Origin: Pseudomonadota bacterium
GTDB lineage: Bacteria; Pseudomonadota; Alphaproteobacteria; Rhizobiales; Aestuariivirgaceae
Length of the DNA stretch: 64,000 nt
Direction of reading: 5' to 3'
NCBI GenBank assembly: GCA_963205315.1
Contig: CAUJIO010000020.1
Coordinates: 18,391 to 82,390, forward strand
In this document: one piece after another, positions 1 to 9,054 of the stretch
Numbering within the stretch: the first letter of the stretch is position 1
Layout of the letters: each line of letters opens with the position of its first letter
Position numbers and translations under genes: made by a program
The notes under the pieces: generated by a model
What the model was told of the DNA's origin: nothing
The model's input: the letters and a program-made list of their open reading frames with translations, nothing else
The model's database searches: none

Positions 1-407
1 GCCGCTTTGGCACGGTCACAGCAATGGTGCACATCCAGCTGCCATTCACATTGCTGCCGATCTACGCGGTGATGAAGGGTATCTCGCCCAACTATGTGCG
101 GGCTGCACGATCTCTGGGCGGTGGGCCCTTCTATTCGTTCTTCCGTATCTACCTTCCCATGACCTTGCCGGGAATAGGCGCCGGCTGCCTTCTGACCTTC
201 ATCCTCTGCCTTGGATATTACATCACGCCTGCCCTGGTGGGCGGCGCCAGCGATCAGATGGTGAGCGGCGTCATTGCATCTGCGATGAACCAGGAGAACA
301 ATTGGGGCAAGGCAAGCGCACTGAGCGCCATACTACTGATTGCCACGCTGGTGCTTTTCTTCGTCTACAATCGCCTCGTCGGCATCGACAAGGTGAAGCT
401 GGGATGA
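1..407 (+). CDS. ABC transporter permease, PotB type (5' end outside window)
   Basis: This is the C-terminal part of an inner-membrane permease of a polyamine/opine-type ABC importer. The reading frame is already open at base 3, with coding-like sequence before the first visible ATG at 24, so the gene starts outside the window. The cytoplasmic coupling (EAA) loop is visible as [11 protein letters not shown] followed by LPMTLPGIG, and hydrophobic membrane segments follow. The next permease begins 4 bases downstream, so the two form the usual heterodimer of one operon. The binding protein and ATPase are presumably upstream. The substrate cannot be read from this fragment. Confidence 0.85.
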   Translation, partial: RFGTVTAMVHIQLPFTLLPIYAVMKGISPNYVRAARSLGGGPFYSFFRIYLPMTLPGIGAGCLLTFILCLGYYITPALVGGASDQMVSGVIASAMNQENNWGKASALSAILLIATLVLFFVYNRLVGIDKVKLG

Positions 408-411
408 TGCA

Positions 412-1242
412 ATGCTGAAGCCTGCTTCATATGCAACGCCTGTCGAGAAGCTTCTGTTCTATGCAGGCTGGCTGTTCACGGCCCTGGTGCTGGCATTCCT
501 CATTGCGCCCATTCTCGCCGTCATGCCGCTGTCTTTCAACGCCGAACCCTATTTCAGCTACCCGATGCCGGGCTTGTCCCTTCAGTGGTATCGCGACTTC
601 TTCACCAATGAGCGCTGGATTGGATCGCTGTTTCTCAGTCTGAAGCTTGCAGTCACCGTCACCCTGCTCGCGACCATGCTTGGCACAATGGCGGCGCTTG
701 GCCTGGCACGGGCCAAATTGCCGTTTCGAACCGTGATATTCGGCCTGCTCCTATTGCCGATGATTGTGCCTGTCATCATCGTCGCAGTGGCCGTCTTCAT
801 GTTCTACGGATACCTGAACCTGATCGGAACATTCACGGGGCTCGTGCTGGCGCACACCGCCCTTGCCACACCATTCGTAGTGATCACGGTGACCTCGACG
901 CTCACGGGCTTCGACTGGACGCTCCAGCGGGCAGCGCAGGGCCTGGGGGCCACACCCGCCTTCACATTCCAGAAGGTGATCCTGCCGCTCATCATTCCCG
1001 GTGTCGTCACCGGAGCGCTGTTCGCATTCGTAACCTCGTTCGACGAGGTTGTCGTGGCGCTTTTCCTCGCAAGTGCGGAGCAGCGCACCCTTCCGAAGCA
1101 GATGTTCAGCGGCATACGTGAGCAGATCAGCCCCACCATCACAGCAGCCGCCACTTTTCAGGTCGTGCTTTCAATTTGTCTGCTGGTGGGCACCGAGCTG
1201 TTGCGGCGGCGGTCCGAAAGGTTGCGCGGAATTTCCTCTTGA
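412..1242 (+). CDS. ABC transporter permease, PotC type
   Basis: Inner-membrane permease of 276 residues, the normal length for the PotC/YdcV group of spermidine/putrescine-type importers. It has six predicted hydrophobic segments, the first at about residues 18-40, and the EAA coupling motif LQRAAQGLGATPAFTFQKV before the last segments. It starts 4 bases after the preceding permease, so translation is probably coupled. It is the last gene of its operon: the following DNA is a decayed insertion sequence, and the 3' side of the operon may have been lost or rearranged. Polyamine-like or opine-like substrates are inferred from the family only. Confidence 0.88.
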   Translation: MLKPASYATPVEKLLFYAGWLFTALVLAFLIAPILAVMPLSFNAEPYFSYPMPGLSLQWYRDFFTNERWIGSLFLSLKLAVTVTLLATMLGTMAALGLARAKLPFRTVIFGLLLLPMIVPVIIVAVAVFMFYGYLNLIGTFTGLVLAHTALATPFVVITVTSTLTGFDWTLQRAAQGLGATPAFTFQKVILPLIIPGVVTGALFAFVTSFDEVVVALFLASAEQRTLPKQMFSGIREQISPTITAAATFQVVLSICLLVGTELLRRRSERLRGISS

Positions 1243-1369
1243 TAGTCGACCAAATCGTTCCGCGCCCGACGTGATGAACTGGCACTACCGGTCCTGCCAA
1301 AGAGCATCAAACCAGATGCCCCAGATCCTCTCTTCGATCATAAAGCCATCAATCTCAAATTATCTGACG

Positions 1370-1612
1370 ACGGACAATGAAGCAGCTCGAGGACGAGAAT
1401 GCGAAGTTCAAGAAGCTCGTAGCAGATCAGTCACTAGACAAAGCGATGCTTCAGGACGTGCTGCGCCGAAGAACCTGAGGCCTGTCCGCAAGCGCGAGCT
1501 GGTGGACAAGGTTTGCAGTGAATGGGACGTGTCGATGCGCAGGGTTTGCCGTATTCTGTCGGTAGACACATCGACCTACCACTACATATCCCACCAACGC
1601 AGTTCGCCTTGA
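1370..1612 (+). pseudogene. IS3-family transposase remnant (orfA end / orfB start)
   Basis: Two reading frames join here as in the overlapping orfA/orfB of IS3-family elements. From about 1376 one frame reads MKQLEDENAKFKKLVADQ, then LDKAMLQDVLRRR and a stop, typical of the orfA C-terminal leucine-zipper region. In another frame KNLRPVRKRELVDKV, SEWDVSMRRVCRILSVD and TSTYHY match the usual orfB N-terminus. The DDE catalytic core is missing, so the element is dead. No terminal inverted repeats could be recognised. It sits exactly between the Pot-type permeases and the AraC-regulated catabolic cluster and marks a past rearrangement. Confidence 0.8.
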
Positions 1613-1907
1613 GGAGGTGATGGGGCACGCGCAGGTTATCGAATCAACGGCGAATGGGGTCCTGGTGGGCGGCTGTGATCCAATATCCGACAGGCAGGTC
1701 TGTTCAATTTAGGCGCCGCACCCGGCGAATGCTGCGGAGGAAGTGGTTGATGCCCGCATGAGACACTCCAGCATGAAGCCACACGGAACGCACTCTGTGC
1801 CCAAACCTTGACGGGTGTTGAGGGCCATGCATTACTTGCTGTGTCGCCAAGGGAGAGCGCCGGAGGTTGCAGCAGTTTGCCATTTCCCGGCGAGTGGAGC
1901 ATCAGGA
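1613..1907. other. Gene-poor stretch after the IS remnant
   Basis: No supported gene. A frame open from 1815 runs into the AraC regulator, but its first 31 codons do not look like the family, so this stretch is treated as 5' non-coding DNA and possible further IS debris. A short match to an orfB-like GYR motif near 1633 is too weak to call. Confidence 0.45.
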
Positions 1908-2945
1908 ATGAAAGAAGGGTTCACCAGCAAGGAGGTGGACGTTTCCGCGCAGACAGTGTGGTCCAGCTCCGAATGCGAGGACATACATGCGCAGGCCGGT
2001 CTGCTGGATAAGTGGAACCAGAGTTATTCGCAGCTCTCGAGCGGGGCCTTCAGGGGTGGCGTGAGCATGCTCGGCTTGCCCGGCATGCACCTGTTTGTCG
2101 AGAAGATGAACCAGTCCGTTTATCAGTCAGGACAGATCGCGGGGATGCGCCTCGGGTTCGGCATCGCCGCCCGCGCATCCGGCAATTGCAGCATGTGCGG
2201 AGAGAGGGCCCAAGCAAGCGACCTGATCGTGTTTTCCGGTGCAGGCGGCTTCGAGTTCATCTCGCCGCGCGATTTCATCTTCCTCGGCGTAGAACTCGAC
2301 GTCGCGGAGCTGACCTCGGATGCCGTCGAACTGGCGCAAGCGCTCGAAAGCCGCCTCCACGCCCGCAGGAAGGTGATCAGGCTCGATCCATGCCAAGCCG
2401 ATGGGCTCGCCAGGTTATTCAGGTCGATGTTCCAGTCGGGCGGCCCTGGAGGCGGCTCGATGCCGTCGCAGAACCACCTGAAGGCGATGCAGCGGCAATT
2501 CCTCGGCTCGGTAATTGACGATATCGACACCACCAGCGCACGCGATCCGCGGGGCCAGCCGGGCGGTAGCCACTGGGCGATCATCAGCCAAATCCGCGAA
2601 AGCGTGATCGACAATCCCGATTGCCCGCTGACGGTGGCCGAACTCACGTTACAATTGAACCTCTCGCGGCGCACCATACAGAACGCGGTCGCGAACACCC
2701 TCGACATGAGCCCGCTGACCTTCTTGCGTGCGCTGCGCCTGAGCGAAGTGCGCCGCGAGATCGCCACGGCTGCCTCGGTGACGGAAACCGCCACCCGCTG
2801 GGGGTTTTGGCACTTCGGCTATTTCGCGCGCGATTATCGAGCGATGTTCGGGGAATTGCCGTCTGAGACGCTGACGCGCGCGCGTGGGGCGGCAAGGCAG
2901 CGCAACGGGCGTACGGCACCCGGAGCTGCGGCAAGGCCACGCTAG
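1908..2945 (+). CDS. AraC-family transcriptional regulator
   Basis: Predicted DNA-binding regulator of about 345 residues. The N-terminal two thirds is a divergent sensor domain. The C-terminal hundred residues hold the double helix-turn-helix of the AraC/XylS family: LTVAELTLQLNLSRRTIQNA is the first helix pair, and the second lies around ATRWGFWHFGYFARDYRAMFG, which matches the family's F-A-R-Y-FG pattern. The layout resembles the EutR/ethanolamine-type subgroup. ATG 1908 is chosen because the earlier in-frame starts add non-conserved residues. It lies directly before the ABC importer operon on the same strand and is its likely regulator, with the downstream dehydrogenase genes as further targets. 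The inducer is unknown. Confidence 0.85.
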   Translation: MKEGFTSKEVDVSAQTVWSSSECEDIHAQAGLLDKWNQSYSQLSSGAFRGGVSMLGLPGMHLFVEKMNQSVYQSGQIAGMRLGFGIAARASGNCSMCGERAQASDLIVFSGAGGFEFISPRDFIFLGVELDVAELTSDAVELAQALESRLHARRKVIRLDPCQADGLARLFRSMFQSGGPGGGSMPSQNHLKAMQRQFLGSVIDDIDTTSARDPRGQPGGSHWAIISQIRESVIDNPDCPLTVAELTLQLNLSRRTIQNAVANTLDMSPLTFLRALRLSEVRREIATAASVTETATRWGFWHFGYFARDYRAMFGELPSETLTRARGAARQRNGRTAPGAAARPR

Positions 2946-3082
2946 GGCGCCGGCATTCGTGCCTCCCCTGCCGCGGGGGTGGCCTGACAGGAGCAGGATG
3001 ACTCGTGCCGAAATTGGATAGCAGCGATAACGGCGTTACAAATATGAAATCGTGATAACAAAAGTCTGGGAGATAATGCATC

Positions 3083-4330
3083 ATGGAAGCAAAGAGCAAC
3101 ATGGCGGCGCCTCGTTCCTCATGGCGGCCGTCCCGCAGAACGGCTCTCAAGGCTGGCGCTGCATCGCTGATAGGCCTGTCCGCACCCGCCATCATTTCTG
3201 GACGCGCCTTCTCCGCGCCCAAGACCATCAAGATCGGGGGTGCGGTTCCGCTGTCGGGGCCGGTGGCTTACTGGGGCATTTCCACCATGCAGGGCTTCGT
3301 GGACGGCGCGGCGGTGATCAACGAAGCAGGCGGCGTCGTCATCAACGGCGAGCCGCACATGCTCGAGATCATCAACTATGACACGAAGGGTGAGACTGCG
3401 GACGCGCGTGCCGCCACGTTGCGCCTCGTCGAGCAGGACAAGGTCAAGTACGTCTATAGCCAGGCCGCCGCCAGCACGGTCGGCATGCTGCAGGTCACCG
3501 AGCCGGCCGGCGTGCTCTCGATCGTCGCCTGCTGGGGCTATCTCAAGCTGTTCGGCAAAGACTATCCGCTGCATTTCCGCGCCGAGATGTCGGACTATGA
3601 GCAGGGCTTTGCCTACATCCCCTTCATGCAGGAGCATTACGGCAAGGACAGTCTCAAGTCGGCCGCCTTCATCGGGCCGGACGACCAGGACGGGAAGGAC
3701 TGCAACTATTCCTATCAGCGCCTGATGAAGTATTACAGTATCGAGGACAAGGGTTCCGAATACTTCAACTGGGAGGACACGGACTTCTATCCGATCGTGG
3801 CCAAGACCCTGCGCACCACCCCTGATTTCATCGTCACCAGCCCTACGCCTCCGGGCATTACCGGCAGCATCGTGAAGGCGGCGCGCGAACTGGGTTACAA
3901 GGGCCCGATCGCCTCGCCGGCAGCGTCCGAAACCAAGACGATCCTGGAAGTGGTCGGCGAACTGGCAACCGACGTCGTACTTCCCGTAACCAATGTCGAT
4001 CCGACGACACCTTCCCAGGTCGCGATCCGGGACCGGTTCATGAAGCGCTTCGGCGACTTCAACGCGCTTGCCGGCAACTATTCCTGGTGGATCTACTCCC
4101 TGAAGGCCGCCTTCGAGGCGGCGGGCACGGCGGATGATCCGAAGGCGGTGGCCGAGGCGCTCGGCAACGTGGTCCTCGAGGACACCTATTGCGGCAAGGT
4201 CGCCTGGGCCGGCGAGAAGTCCTTTGGCGTCAAGCGCCAGGGCGTTTATGACTGCTACACGACGCTGATCGAAAATGGCAAGGCACGCCTCGCCGACGTT
4301 CGCTTTCCGGCTCTTCCGGCCGACTACTGA
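3083..4330 (+). CDS. ABC transporter substrate-binding protein (LivK/Peripla_BP_6 type)
   Basis: Periplasmic binding protein of 415 residues that delivers ligand to the permeases encoded next. The N-terminus carries a twin-arginine signal, SRRTALKAGAASLIG at residues 17-31, with a probable cleavage site near AFSA at about 45. The mature part opens with IKIGGAVPLSGPVAYWG, the usual start of the leucine/amide/urea binding-protein fold, and continues with NYDTKGETADARAATLRLV. Gene order (binding protein, two permeases, two ATPases) is that of Liv, urea and short-chain amide importers. Neighbouring amine-metabolism enzymes suggest an amine, amide or amino-alcohol ligand; this is inference. Confidence 0.9.
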   Translation: MEAKSNMAAPRSSWRPSRRTALKAGAASLIGLSAPAIISGRAFSAPKTIKIGGAVPLSGPVAYWGISTMQGFVDGAAVINEAGGVVINGEPHMLEIINYDTKGETADARAATLRLVEQDKVKYVYSQAAASTVGMLQVTEPAGVLSIVACWGYLKLFGKDYPLHFRAEMSDYEQGFAYIPFMQEHYGKDSLKSAAFIGPDDQDGKDCNYSYQRLMKYYSIEDKGSEYFNWEDTDFYPIVAKTLRTTPDFIVTSPTPPGITGSIVKAARELGYKGPIASPAASETKTILEVVGELATDVVLPVTNVDPTTPSQVAIRDRFMKRFGDFNALAGNYSWWIYSLKAAFEAAGTADDPKAVAEALGNVVLEDTYCGKVAWAGEKSFGVKRQGVYDCYTTLIENGKARLADVRFPALPADY

Positions 4331-4430
4331 GGGAGGCGAGTCCCCTGCTGCGCCCATTTACCGTCCTGCATCTCACGATGCAGGGCGGGACCTCGGAGCG
4401 CAGCAAATTCCATTTTTGGGAGGACAATTC

Positions 4431-5300
4431 TTGTCGTTCGATGAAATTCCCCAGATGCTCGTCACGGGACTGAGCCTCGGACTCATGTACGCCCTGATCG
4501 CCATCGGGCTCACCCTCATATTCGGCGTCATGCGCATCGTCCAATACGGGCATGGGGAGATGTACATGCTCGGCGCATTCTTTCTCTATTACTGGACGGC
4601 CAAGTGGGGCCTTCCCTACTGGCTGGGTGTGGCGGCGAGCGCCAGCGTGATCTTCGTCCTCGGTGCAATCCTGCAGCAGACCCTGTTTCAGGCCGTGCAT
4701 GGCAGGAACATCCTGTATTCGCTGGCCATCGGCATGGGTCTTATCTTCATCTTCTCAAGTGGCGGCCAGATCATCTTCGGGACGACGGTGAAGGGAATAC
4801 CGAAATTCGCCACCGGCGGGATCCTCGTCATGGGCGGCTTCCTCTCCTATGAGCGGATCGTGATTTCGATCGTCTCCGCGAGCCTCGTGGTTGGCCTCTG
4901 GCTGTTTCTCCAGAAGACGCGAACGGGCATGGCGATCAGGGCGGTGTCCGAAGATCCCGAGACGAGCGCTCTGCAGGGAATCAGGACACGCCAGATCCAC
5001 TGGGTGGCCTTCGGCCTGGGCAGTGCGCTCGCGGCCATTGCGGGCTGCCTGATGGGCACGCTGCTGTCGATCGTTCCCACGATGGGCTTCGTTGCTACCA
5101 TCAAGGCCTTCATGATCGTGATCATGGGCGGCCTCGGAAGCATTCCAGGGGCGCTCGTCGGCGGCATCATCCTGGGCATGATCGACAGCGTGGTCACCAC
5201 CGTCATCAGCGCCGACATCGCTATCATCATGAGTTTCGTCGTGATCTTCCTGATCCTGGTGTTCAGACCCTCAGGTCTCTTCGGTCAGCAATGGACTTGA
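4431..5300 (+). CDS. Branched-chain amino acid-type ABC permease, LivH family
   Basis: Integral membrane permease of about 289 residues, the normal LivH length. TTG 4431 is preferred: GGGAGGAC lies just upstream at 4418-4425, and the protein then begins with SFDEIPQMLVTGLSLGLMY, as is typical. The frame is open to 4275, but those residues overlap the end of the previous gene and have no family character. Family signatures include YALIAIGLTLIFGVMRIVQ and the loop GGLGSIPGALVGG. It pairs with the LivM-type permease that begins 4 bases after its end. Confidence 0.88.
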   Translation: MSFDEIPQMLVTGLSLGLMYALIAIGLTLIFGVMRIVQYGHGEMYMLGAFFLYYWTAKWGLPYWLGVAASASVIFVLGAILQQTLFQAVHGRNILYSLAIGMGLIFIFSSGGQIIFGTTVKGIPKFATGGILVMGGFLSYERIVISIVSASLVVGLWLFLQKTRTGMAIRAVSEDPETSALQGIRTRQIHWVAFGLGSALAAIAGCLMGTLLSIVPTMGFVATIKAFMIVIMGGLGSIPGALVGGIILGMIDSVVTTVISADIAIIMSFVVIFLILVFRPSGLFGQQWT

Positions 5301-5303
5301 ACC

Positions 5304-6323
5304 ATGAAGGTTGAGCAAGGAACTGCCGCTGCGCAGGCCGACGGCAAAGGAAATGCCGCGCCCCCTTCCTTGAACCGGTATGCTTGGGCCGCGCTCTTCG
5401 CGTTCACCCTGGCCTACCCCGCCGCCGTGAGCTTCGACAACTATCTCCTGCATGTCGGCATCACGATCGCGTTCAACGTGGCGCTGGCCGCCAGCATGTG
5501 GCTCATATGGTCTCTGGGACTGGTCTCCTTCGCTCATGCGGGTTTCATGGCGATTGGCGCCTACACTTCGGCCTTGCTGTTGACGAAGCTGGGCTGGCCG
5601 ATGTGGATCGGCATGCCGCTGGGCGCAATTCTCGCAGGCGCCGCGGCCGTGGCCATCAGCTTGCCGCTCATGCGGACACGCGCCGTCTACTTCTTCATGG
5701 CAAGCTGGTCCGTGGGTGAAGTGATCAAGCGCACCATCGCCTATTTCGACGGCCTGACCGGAGGGTGGAACGGCGTCTTCGACATCCTTCCTCCGACCAT
5801 CGACCTCGGCCCCATCCAGATAAATTTTGCTGACCGGATCGCCTACTACTACTTGGCTGTCGTGATCTGCGCCATCATCGTGCTCTGCATCTACCGCATC
5901 AACGATTCGCGCACTGGAATGATCCACTGGAGCATCAGCGAGAATGAGCTTCTCGCGGAGCACATCGGCATCAACGTCTTCAAGCACAAGGTCATCGGCT
6001 TCACGATCGCTTGCGTCTTCGCGGCGGTCACTGGCGCTCTCTACGCCCACTACCAAACCTTCATCAGCCCGAAGTCCTTCGATATCTGGAAGTCGGAGTT
6101 CGCGCTGGTGCATATCATCGTGGGCGGGCTCACGACGGTCGGAGGTCCGGTGGTGGGGGCGATCTCGCTCACCGTCATTGACGAGACGCTGAGAGCCACG
6201 GGCCCATTTCGCGTCATCCTCTTCGGCGTTATCCTGATCGCCACCGTCCTCCTGCTGCCTGGCGGACTGGAGACGATCCCGGGCAGGATCCGCCGTGCGC
6301 TGCGGGGAAGAAAATCGTCGTGA
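5304..6323 (+). CDS. Branched-chain amino acid-type ABC permease, LivM family
   Basis: Second permease subunit, 339 residues, with an extended polar N-terminus of about 30 residues before the first membrane segment. Signatures include LIWSLGLVSFAHAGFMAIGAY and the coupling region HIIVGGLTTVGGPVVGA. It lies between LivH and LivG with a 3-base gap upstream and an overlap downstream, where the stop TGA shares bases with the next GTG start. All five transporter genes are therefore one transcription and translation unit. Confidence 0.9.
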   Translation: MKVEQGTAAAQADGKGNAAPPSLNRYAWAALFAFTLAYPAAVSFDNYLLHVGITIAFNVALAASMWLIWSLGLVSFAHAGFMAIGAYTSALLLTKLGWPMWIGMPLGAILAGAAAVAISLPLMRTRAVYFFMASWSVGEVIKRTIAYFDGLTGGWNGVFDILPPTIDLGPIQINFADRIAYYYLAVVICAIIVLCIYRINDSRTGMIHWSISENELLAEHIGINVFKHKVIGFTIACVFAAVTGALYAHYQTFISPKSFDIWKSEFALVHIIVGGLTTVGGPVVGAISLTVIDETLRATGPFRVILFGVILIATVLLLPGGLETIPGRIRRALRGRKSS

Positions 6324-7099
6324 GTACACGCATGCATCTTCTGGAAACACGCAATCTGACCGTCAGGTTCGGCGGCGTCACGGCGATCGACAACCTGAGC
6401 CTCACCGTTGGTGAAGGTGAAATCCGCGGGCTCATCGGCCCCAACGGCGCGGGCAAGACCACCTTCTTCAACGCCGTGAGCGGCCGTTATCCGAGTTCGG
6501 GCGAGATCCGCGTCCGCGACCATGTCGTCAGCGGCCTCAAGCCCAACGAGATCGTAGCACAGGGCTTGGCCCGTACCTTCCAGCACGTGACGCTGTTCAA
6601 GTCCTTCTCGGTGCTCAAGAACGTCATGGCCGGTTGCCACCTCCGCTCCGGCTACAGTTTCTGGGGGGCGCTGCTCGGCACCCCGCGCACACGGCAGAAT
6701 GAGGCAGACAACGAGCGCAGGGCGCGGGAAATCCTCGACTTCGTGGGACTGGGCGGCCTCGCGGACGAAACCGCCGCCAACCTGCCCCACGGGCTGCAGC
6801 GTGCCGTCGGCATCGCCGTTGCGCTCGCCTCCGAGCCCCAGATGCTCATGCTGGACGAGCCGTGCGCGGGCATGAACACTGCCGAGACCCGCTCGATGAG
6901 CGACCTGATACGGCGCATCCGTGGGAATGGCACGAGCATCATCCTCATCGAGCACGACATGAAGGTGATCATGGGAATCTGCGACCAGATCACGGTGCTC
7001 AACTTCGGCACCAAAATAGCCGAGGGAAGCCCCGAGGAGATCCTGAGGAACACGGCGGTGCACAAGGCCTATCTGGGGAGCGCCGCCGATGCTTCTTGA
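6320..7099 (+). CDS. ABC transporter ATP-binding protein, LivG family
   Basis: Cytoplasmic ATPase of 259 residues energising the importer. Walker A is GPNGAGKTT at about residues 41-49, and the LivG-type insert GLARTFQHVTLFKSFSVL follows. The ABC signature region reads LPHGLQRAVGIAVALAS, the variant usual in LivG rather than LSGGQ. Walker B is LMLDEPCAGMN, and the switch histidine lies in LIEHDM. GTG 6320 overlaps the livM stop; an ATG at 6332 is an alternative. The C-terminus with GTKIAEGSPEEILRN is the family ending. It overlaps the next ATPase by 11 bases. Confidence 0.92.
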   Translation: MSTRMHLLETRNLTVRFGGVTAIDNLSLTVGEGEIRGLIGPNGAGKTTFFNAVSGRYPSSGEIRVRDHVVSGLKPNEIVAQGLARTFQHVTLFKSFSVLKNVMAGCHLRSGYSFWGALLGTPRTRQNEADNERRAREILDFVGLGGLADETAANLPHGLQRAVGIAVALASEPQMLMLDEPCAGMNTAETRSMSDLIRRIRGNGTSIILIEHDMKVIMGICDQITVLNFGTKIAEGSPEEILRNTAVHKAYLGSAADAS

Positions 7100-7796
7100 G
7101 ATCAGGAACATCCGGGTCCACTACGACAAGATCGAAGCGGTGAAGGGCGTCAGCCTGCAGCTCGGCAAGGGCGAGATCGTCACGCTGATCGGCGCCAACG
7201 GCGCGGGAAAAACGTCGATCCTCAAGGCCATATCCGGCCTCGTGCGTCCGAGCGCCGGTGAAATCCTCTACGATGGCGCCGACATCACGCGACGCAGCCC
7301 GTCAGACATCGTCGCACGAGGCATCTCCCATGTGCCGGAAGGCCGCCGCATGTTCAAGCTCATGAGCGTCCAGGACAATCTGCGGCTGGGCGCCTACCTC
7401 ATCCGAGACAGCAAGGTGATCGCCGAGGGATTGGCGTGGGTCTACGAGCACTTCCCCATCCTGAAACAGAAGTGCAACCAGCTGGCCGGGCAACTGAGCG
7501 GCGGCCAGCAGCAGATGGTGGCCATCGGCCGGGCCATGATGGCAAGGCCGCGGGTGATCCTCATGGACGAGCCCTCACTGGGCCTTGCCCCGATCATTGT
7601 CGACGAGATCGCGGCGATCATCACCACGCTCAAGCAGTCGGGGCTCTCGATCGTTCTCGTCGAGCAGAACGCGCATCTCGCGCTGAAGCTTGCCGACAGG
7701 GGCTTCGTGCTGGAGACCGGCTCCGTGACCCTGAGCGGGAAGTCGGCGGACCTTCTCGGCAACCCCGAGGTCATCAGAGCCTATCTCGGCGCGTGA
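7089..7796 (+). CDS. ABC transporter ATP-binding protein, LivF family
   Basis: Second ATPase, 235 residues, the exact size class of LivF. It shows Walker A GANGAGKTS, the LivF-specific VPEGRRMFKLMSVQDNL, the signature LSGGQQQMVAIGRAMM, Walker B ILMDEPSLGLAP and the switch region LVEQNA. Its start lies inside the end of livG, so the two are translationally coupled. It is the last gene of the transporter operon, followed after 12 bases by an intrinsic terminator. Confidence 0.93.
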   Translation: MLLEIRNIRVHYDKIEAVKGVSLQLGKGEIVTLIGANGAGKTSILKAISGLVRPSAGEILYDGADITRRSPSDIVARGISHVPEGRRMFKLMSVQDNLRLGAYLIRDSKVIAEGLAWVYEHFPILKQKCNQLAGQLSGGQQQMVAIGRAMMARPRVILMDEPSLGLAPIIVDEIAAIITTLKQSGLSIVLVEQNAHLALKLADRGFVLETGSVTLSGKSADLLGNPEVIRAYLGA

Positions 7797-7808
7797 GAAA
7801 ACGGCCCG

Positions 7809-7840
7809 GCCACGCCCCCGCTGAGGGGGCGTGGCTTTGT
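7809..7840 (+). terminator. Intrinsic terminator of the transporter operon
   Basis: Perfect 11-base arms GCCACGCCCCC (7809-7819) and GGGGGCGTGGC (7825-7835) with loop GCTGA, followed by TTTGT. It sits between the end of livF on the plus strand and the end of the alcohol dehydrogenase gene on the minus strand, and probably also shields the two convergent units from each other. Confidence 0.85.
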
Positions 7841-7843
7841 CCA

Positions 7844-9019
7844 TCAGGCTATGGCGAGATTGCCGGCAACTGCGGCAGCGAAGATCTTCTTCATGTCCTC
7901 AGGCGTGGTCTTGCGCGGGTTGGCGGATGTCGAAGGGTCCGCCTGTGCCTTGACTGCGACCGCGTCGGCGCGATCAAGGCCAATGCCCAGGCCGGAGAGG
8001 CTGTGCGGAACGCCTAGTTTCCGGCGAAAATCCAGAACCCACTGCAGCAGGTCGTCGAAGGTGCTGCCGACCCCGAGCGTCCGCGCAACGCGTTCCGCCT
8101 TCTCCTCGATGGTCGGGCGATTGAACATCATCACATATGGAAGCAGAACGGCATTCGTCAGCCCGTGGTGGACGCCGTACATCGCGCCAAGCGGATGGGC
8201 CAGCGAATGGACCGCGCCCAAGCCCTTCTGGAATGACACGCCGCCCATCAGCGCCGCCGCCATCATCATGGTGCGGGCTTCCATGTCCTGGCCATCGGCC
8301 ACGGCCTTCGGAAGAAAGGCCTTGATGAGCCGCAGCCCCTCCAAGGCGATCCCATCGGCCATGGGGTGGAAGGCGTCCACGCAGAAGGTCTCGAAACAGT
8401 GCGTCAGCGCGTCCATGCCGGTGGCGGCGGTCAGGTGGGGAGGAAGGCCCGCCATGAGCTCCGGATCGGCGATCACCAGCTCAGGCATCATACTGGGATG
8501 GAAGATGATCTTCTTCTCTTCCGTCTCCTCATTGGTGATGACTGCGCAGCGCCCCACCTCGGAGCCCGTGCCTGCCGTCGTCGGCACCGCGAGCACCGGC
8601 GCGATGGCACTGGCGTCCGCCCGTGTCCACCAGTCGCCGATGTCCTCGAGATCCCAGACGGGGATGGTCTGCCTTGCCATCACCGCGATGAGCTTCGCGA
8701 TGTCCAGCCCCGAACCACCCCCGATCGCCACAACCCCGTCATGCTGGCCGGCGAGGAACACCTTGTTGCCAGCCAGAAGGTTGGCGTGGACGGGATTTCC
8801 CTGAACATCGGCGAACAGCGCGCTGTCGATGCCGGCGGCCTCCAACATGCGGCGTGCGCTCGCGATCATGGGGTGGCCCGCTAGGCCCGCATCGGTGACG
8901 ATCAGCGGACGCTTCATACCGAGCGCCGCGCAGTATTCGGCGAGGCTTGAGAAACAGCCTGCGCCTACGTAGATCTTGGTCGGGTAGTTCCAGACGGCTT
9001 GTGGTGTGTTCCTTGACAT
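7844..9019 (-). CDS. Iron-containing alcohol dehydrogenase
   Basis: NAD(P)-dependent group III alcohol dehydrogenase, 391 residues, the usual length. It shows the nucleotide-binding GGGSGLDIAKLIA, the downstream GTGSEVGRCAV, and iron-ligand histidines in GAVHSLAHPLGAMYGVHHG and in the earlier DALTHCFETF region. It is the second gene of a minus-strand pair, starting 35 bases after the stop of the glutamine-synthetase-like gene. In that setting it may oxidise the alcohol group of a gamma-glutamylated amino alcohol or a similar intermediate; the substrate is inferred from context only. Confidence 0.9.
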   Translation of the reverse strand: MSRNTPQAVWNYPTKIYVGAGCFSSLAEYCAALGMKRPLIVTDAGLAGHPMIASARRMLEAAGIDSALFADVQGNPVHANLLAGNKVFLAGQHDGVVAIGGGSGLDIAKLIAVMARQTIPVWDLEDIGDWWTRADASAIAPVLAVPTTAGTGSEVGRCAVITNEETEEKKIIFHPSMMPELVIADPELMAGLPPHLTAATGMDALTHCFETFCVDAFHPMADGIALEGLRLIKAFLPKAVADGQDMEARTMMMAAALMGGVSFQKGLGAVHSLAHPLGAMYGVHHGLTNAVLLPYVMMFNRPTIEEKAERVARTLGVGSTFDDLLQWVLDFRRKLGVPHSLSGLGIGLDRADAVAVKAQADPSTSANPRKTTPEDMKKIFAAAVAGNLAIA

Positions 9020-9054
9020 GCGGGAGCAGATCCGTTGCGTGTTGAAAAGGTGGC

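Noticed and set aside
3119..4357. Long antisense open frame opposite the binding-protein gene (412 codons), with similar ones at 5271-6350, 18042-19127, 19143-20453 and 33703-34968
   Set aside because: They lie wholly opposite well-identified genes, have skewed composition rich in R, D, G and H, and show no domain. They follow from the high-GC codon bias of the sense strand.
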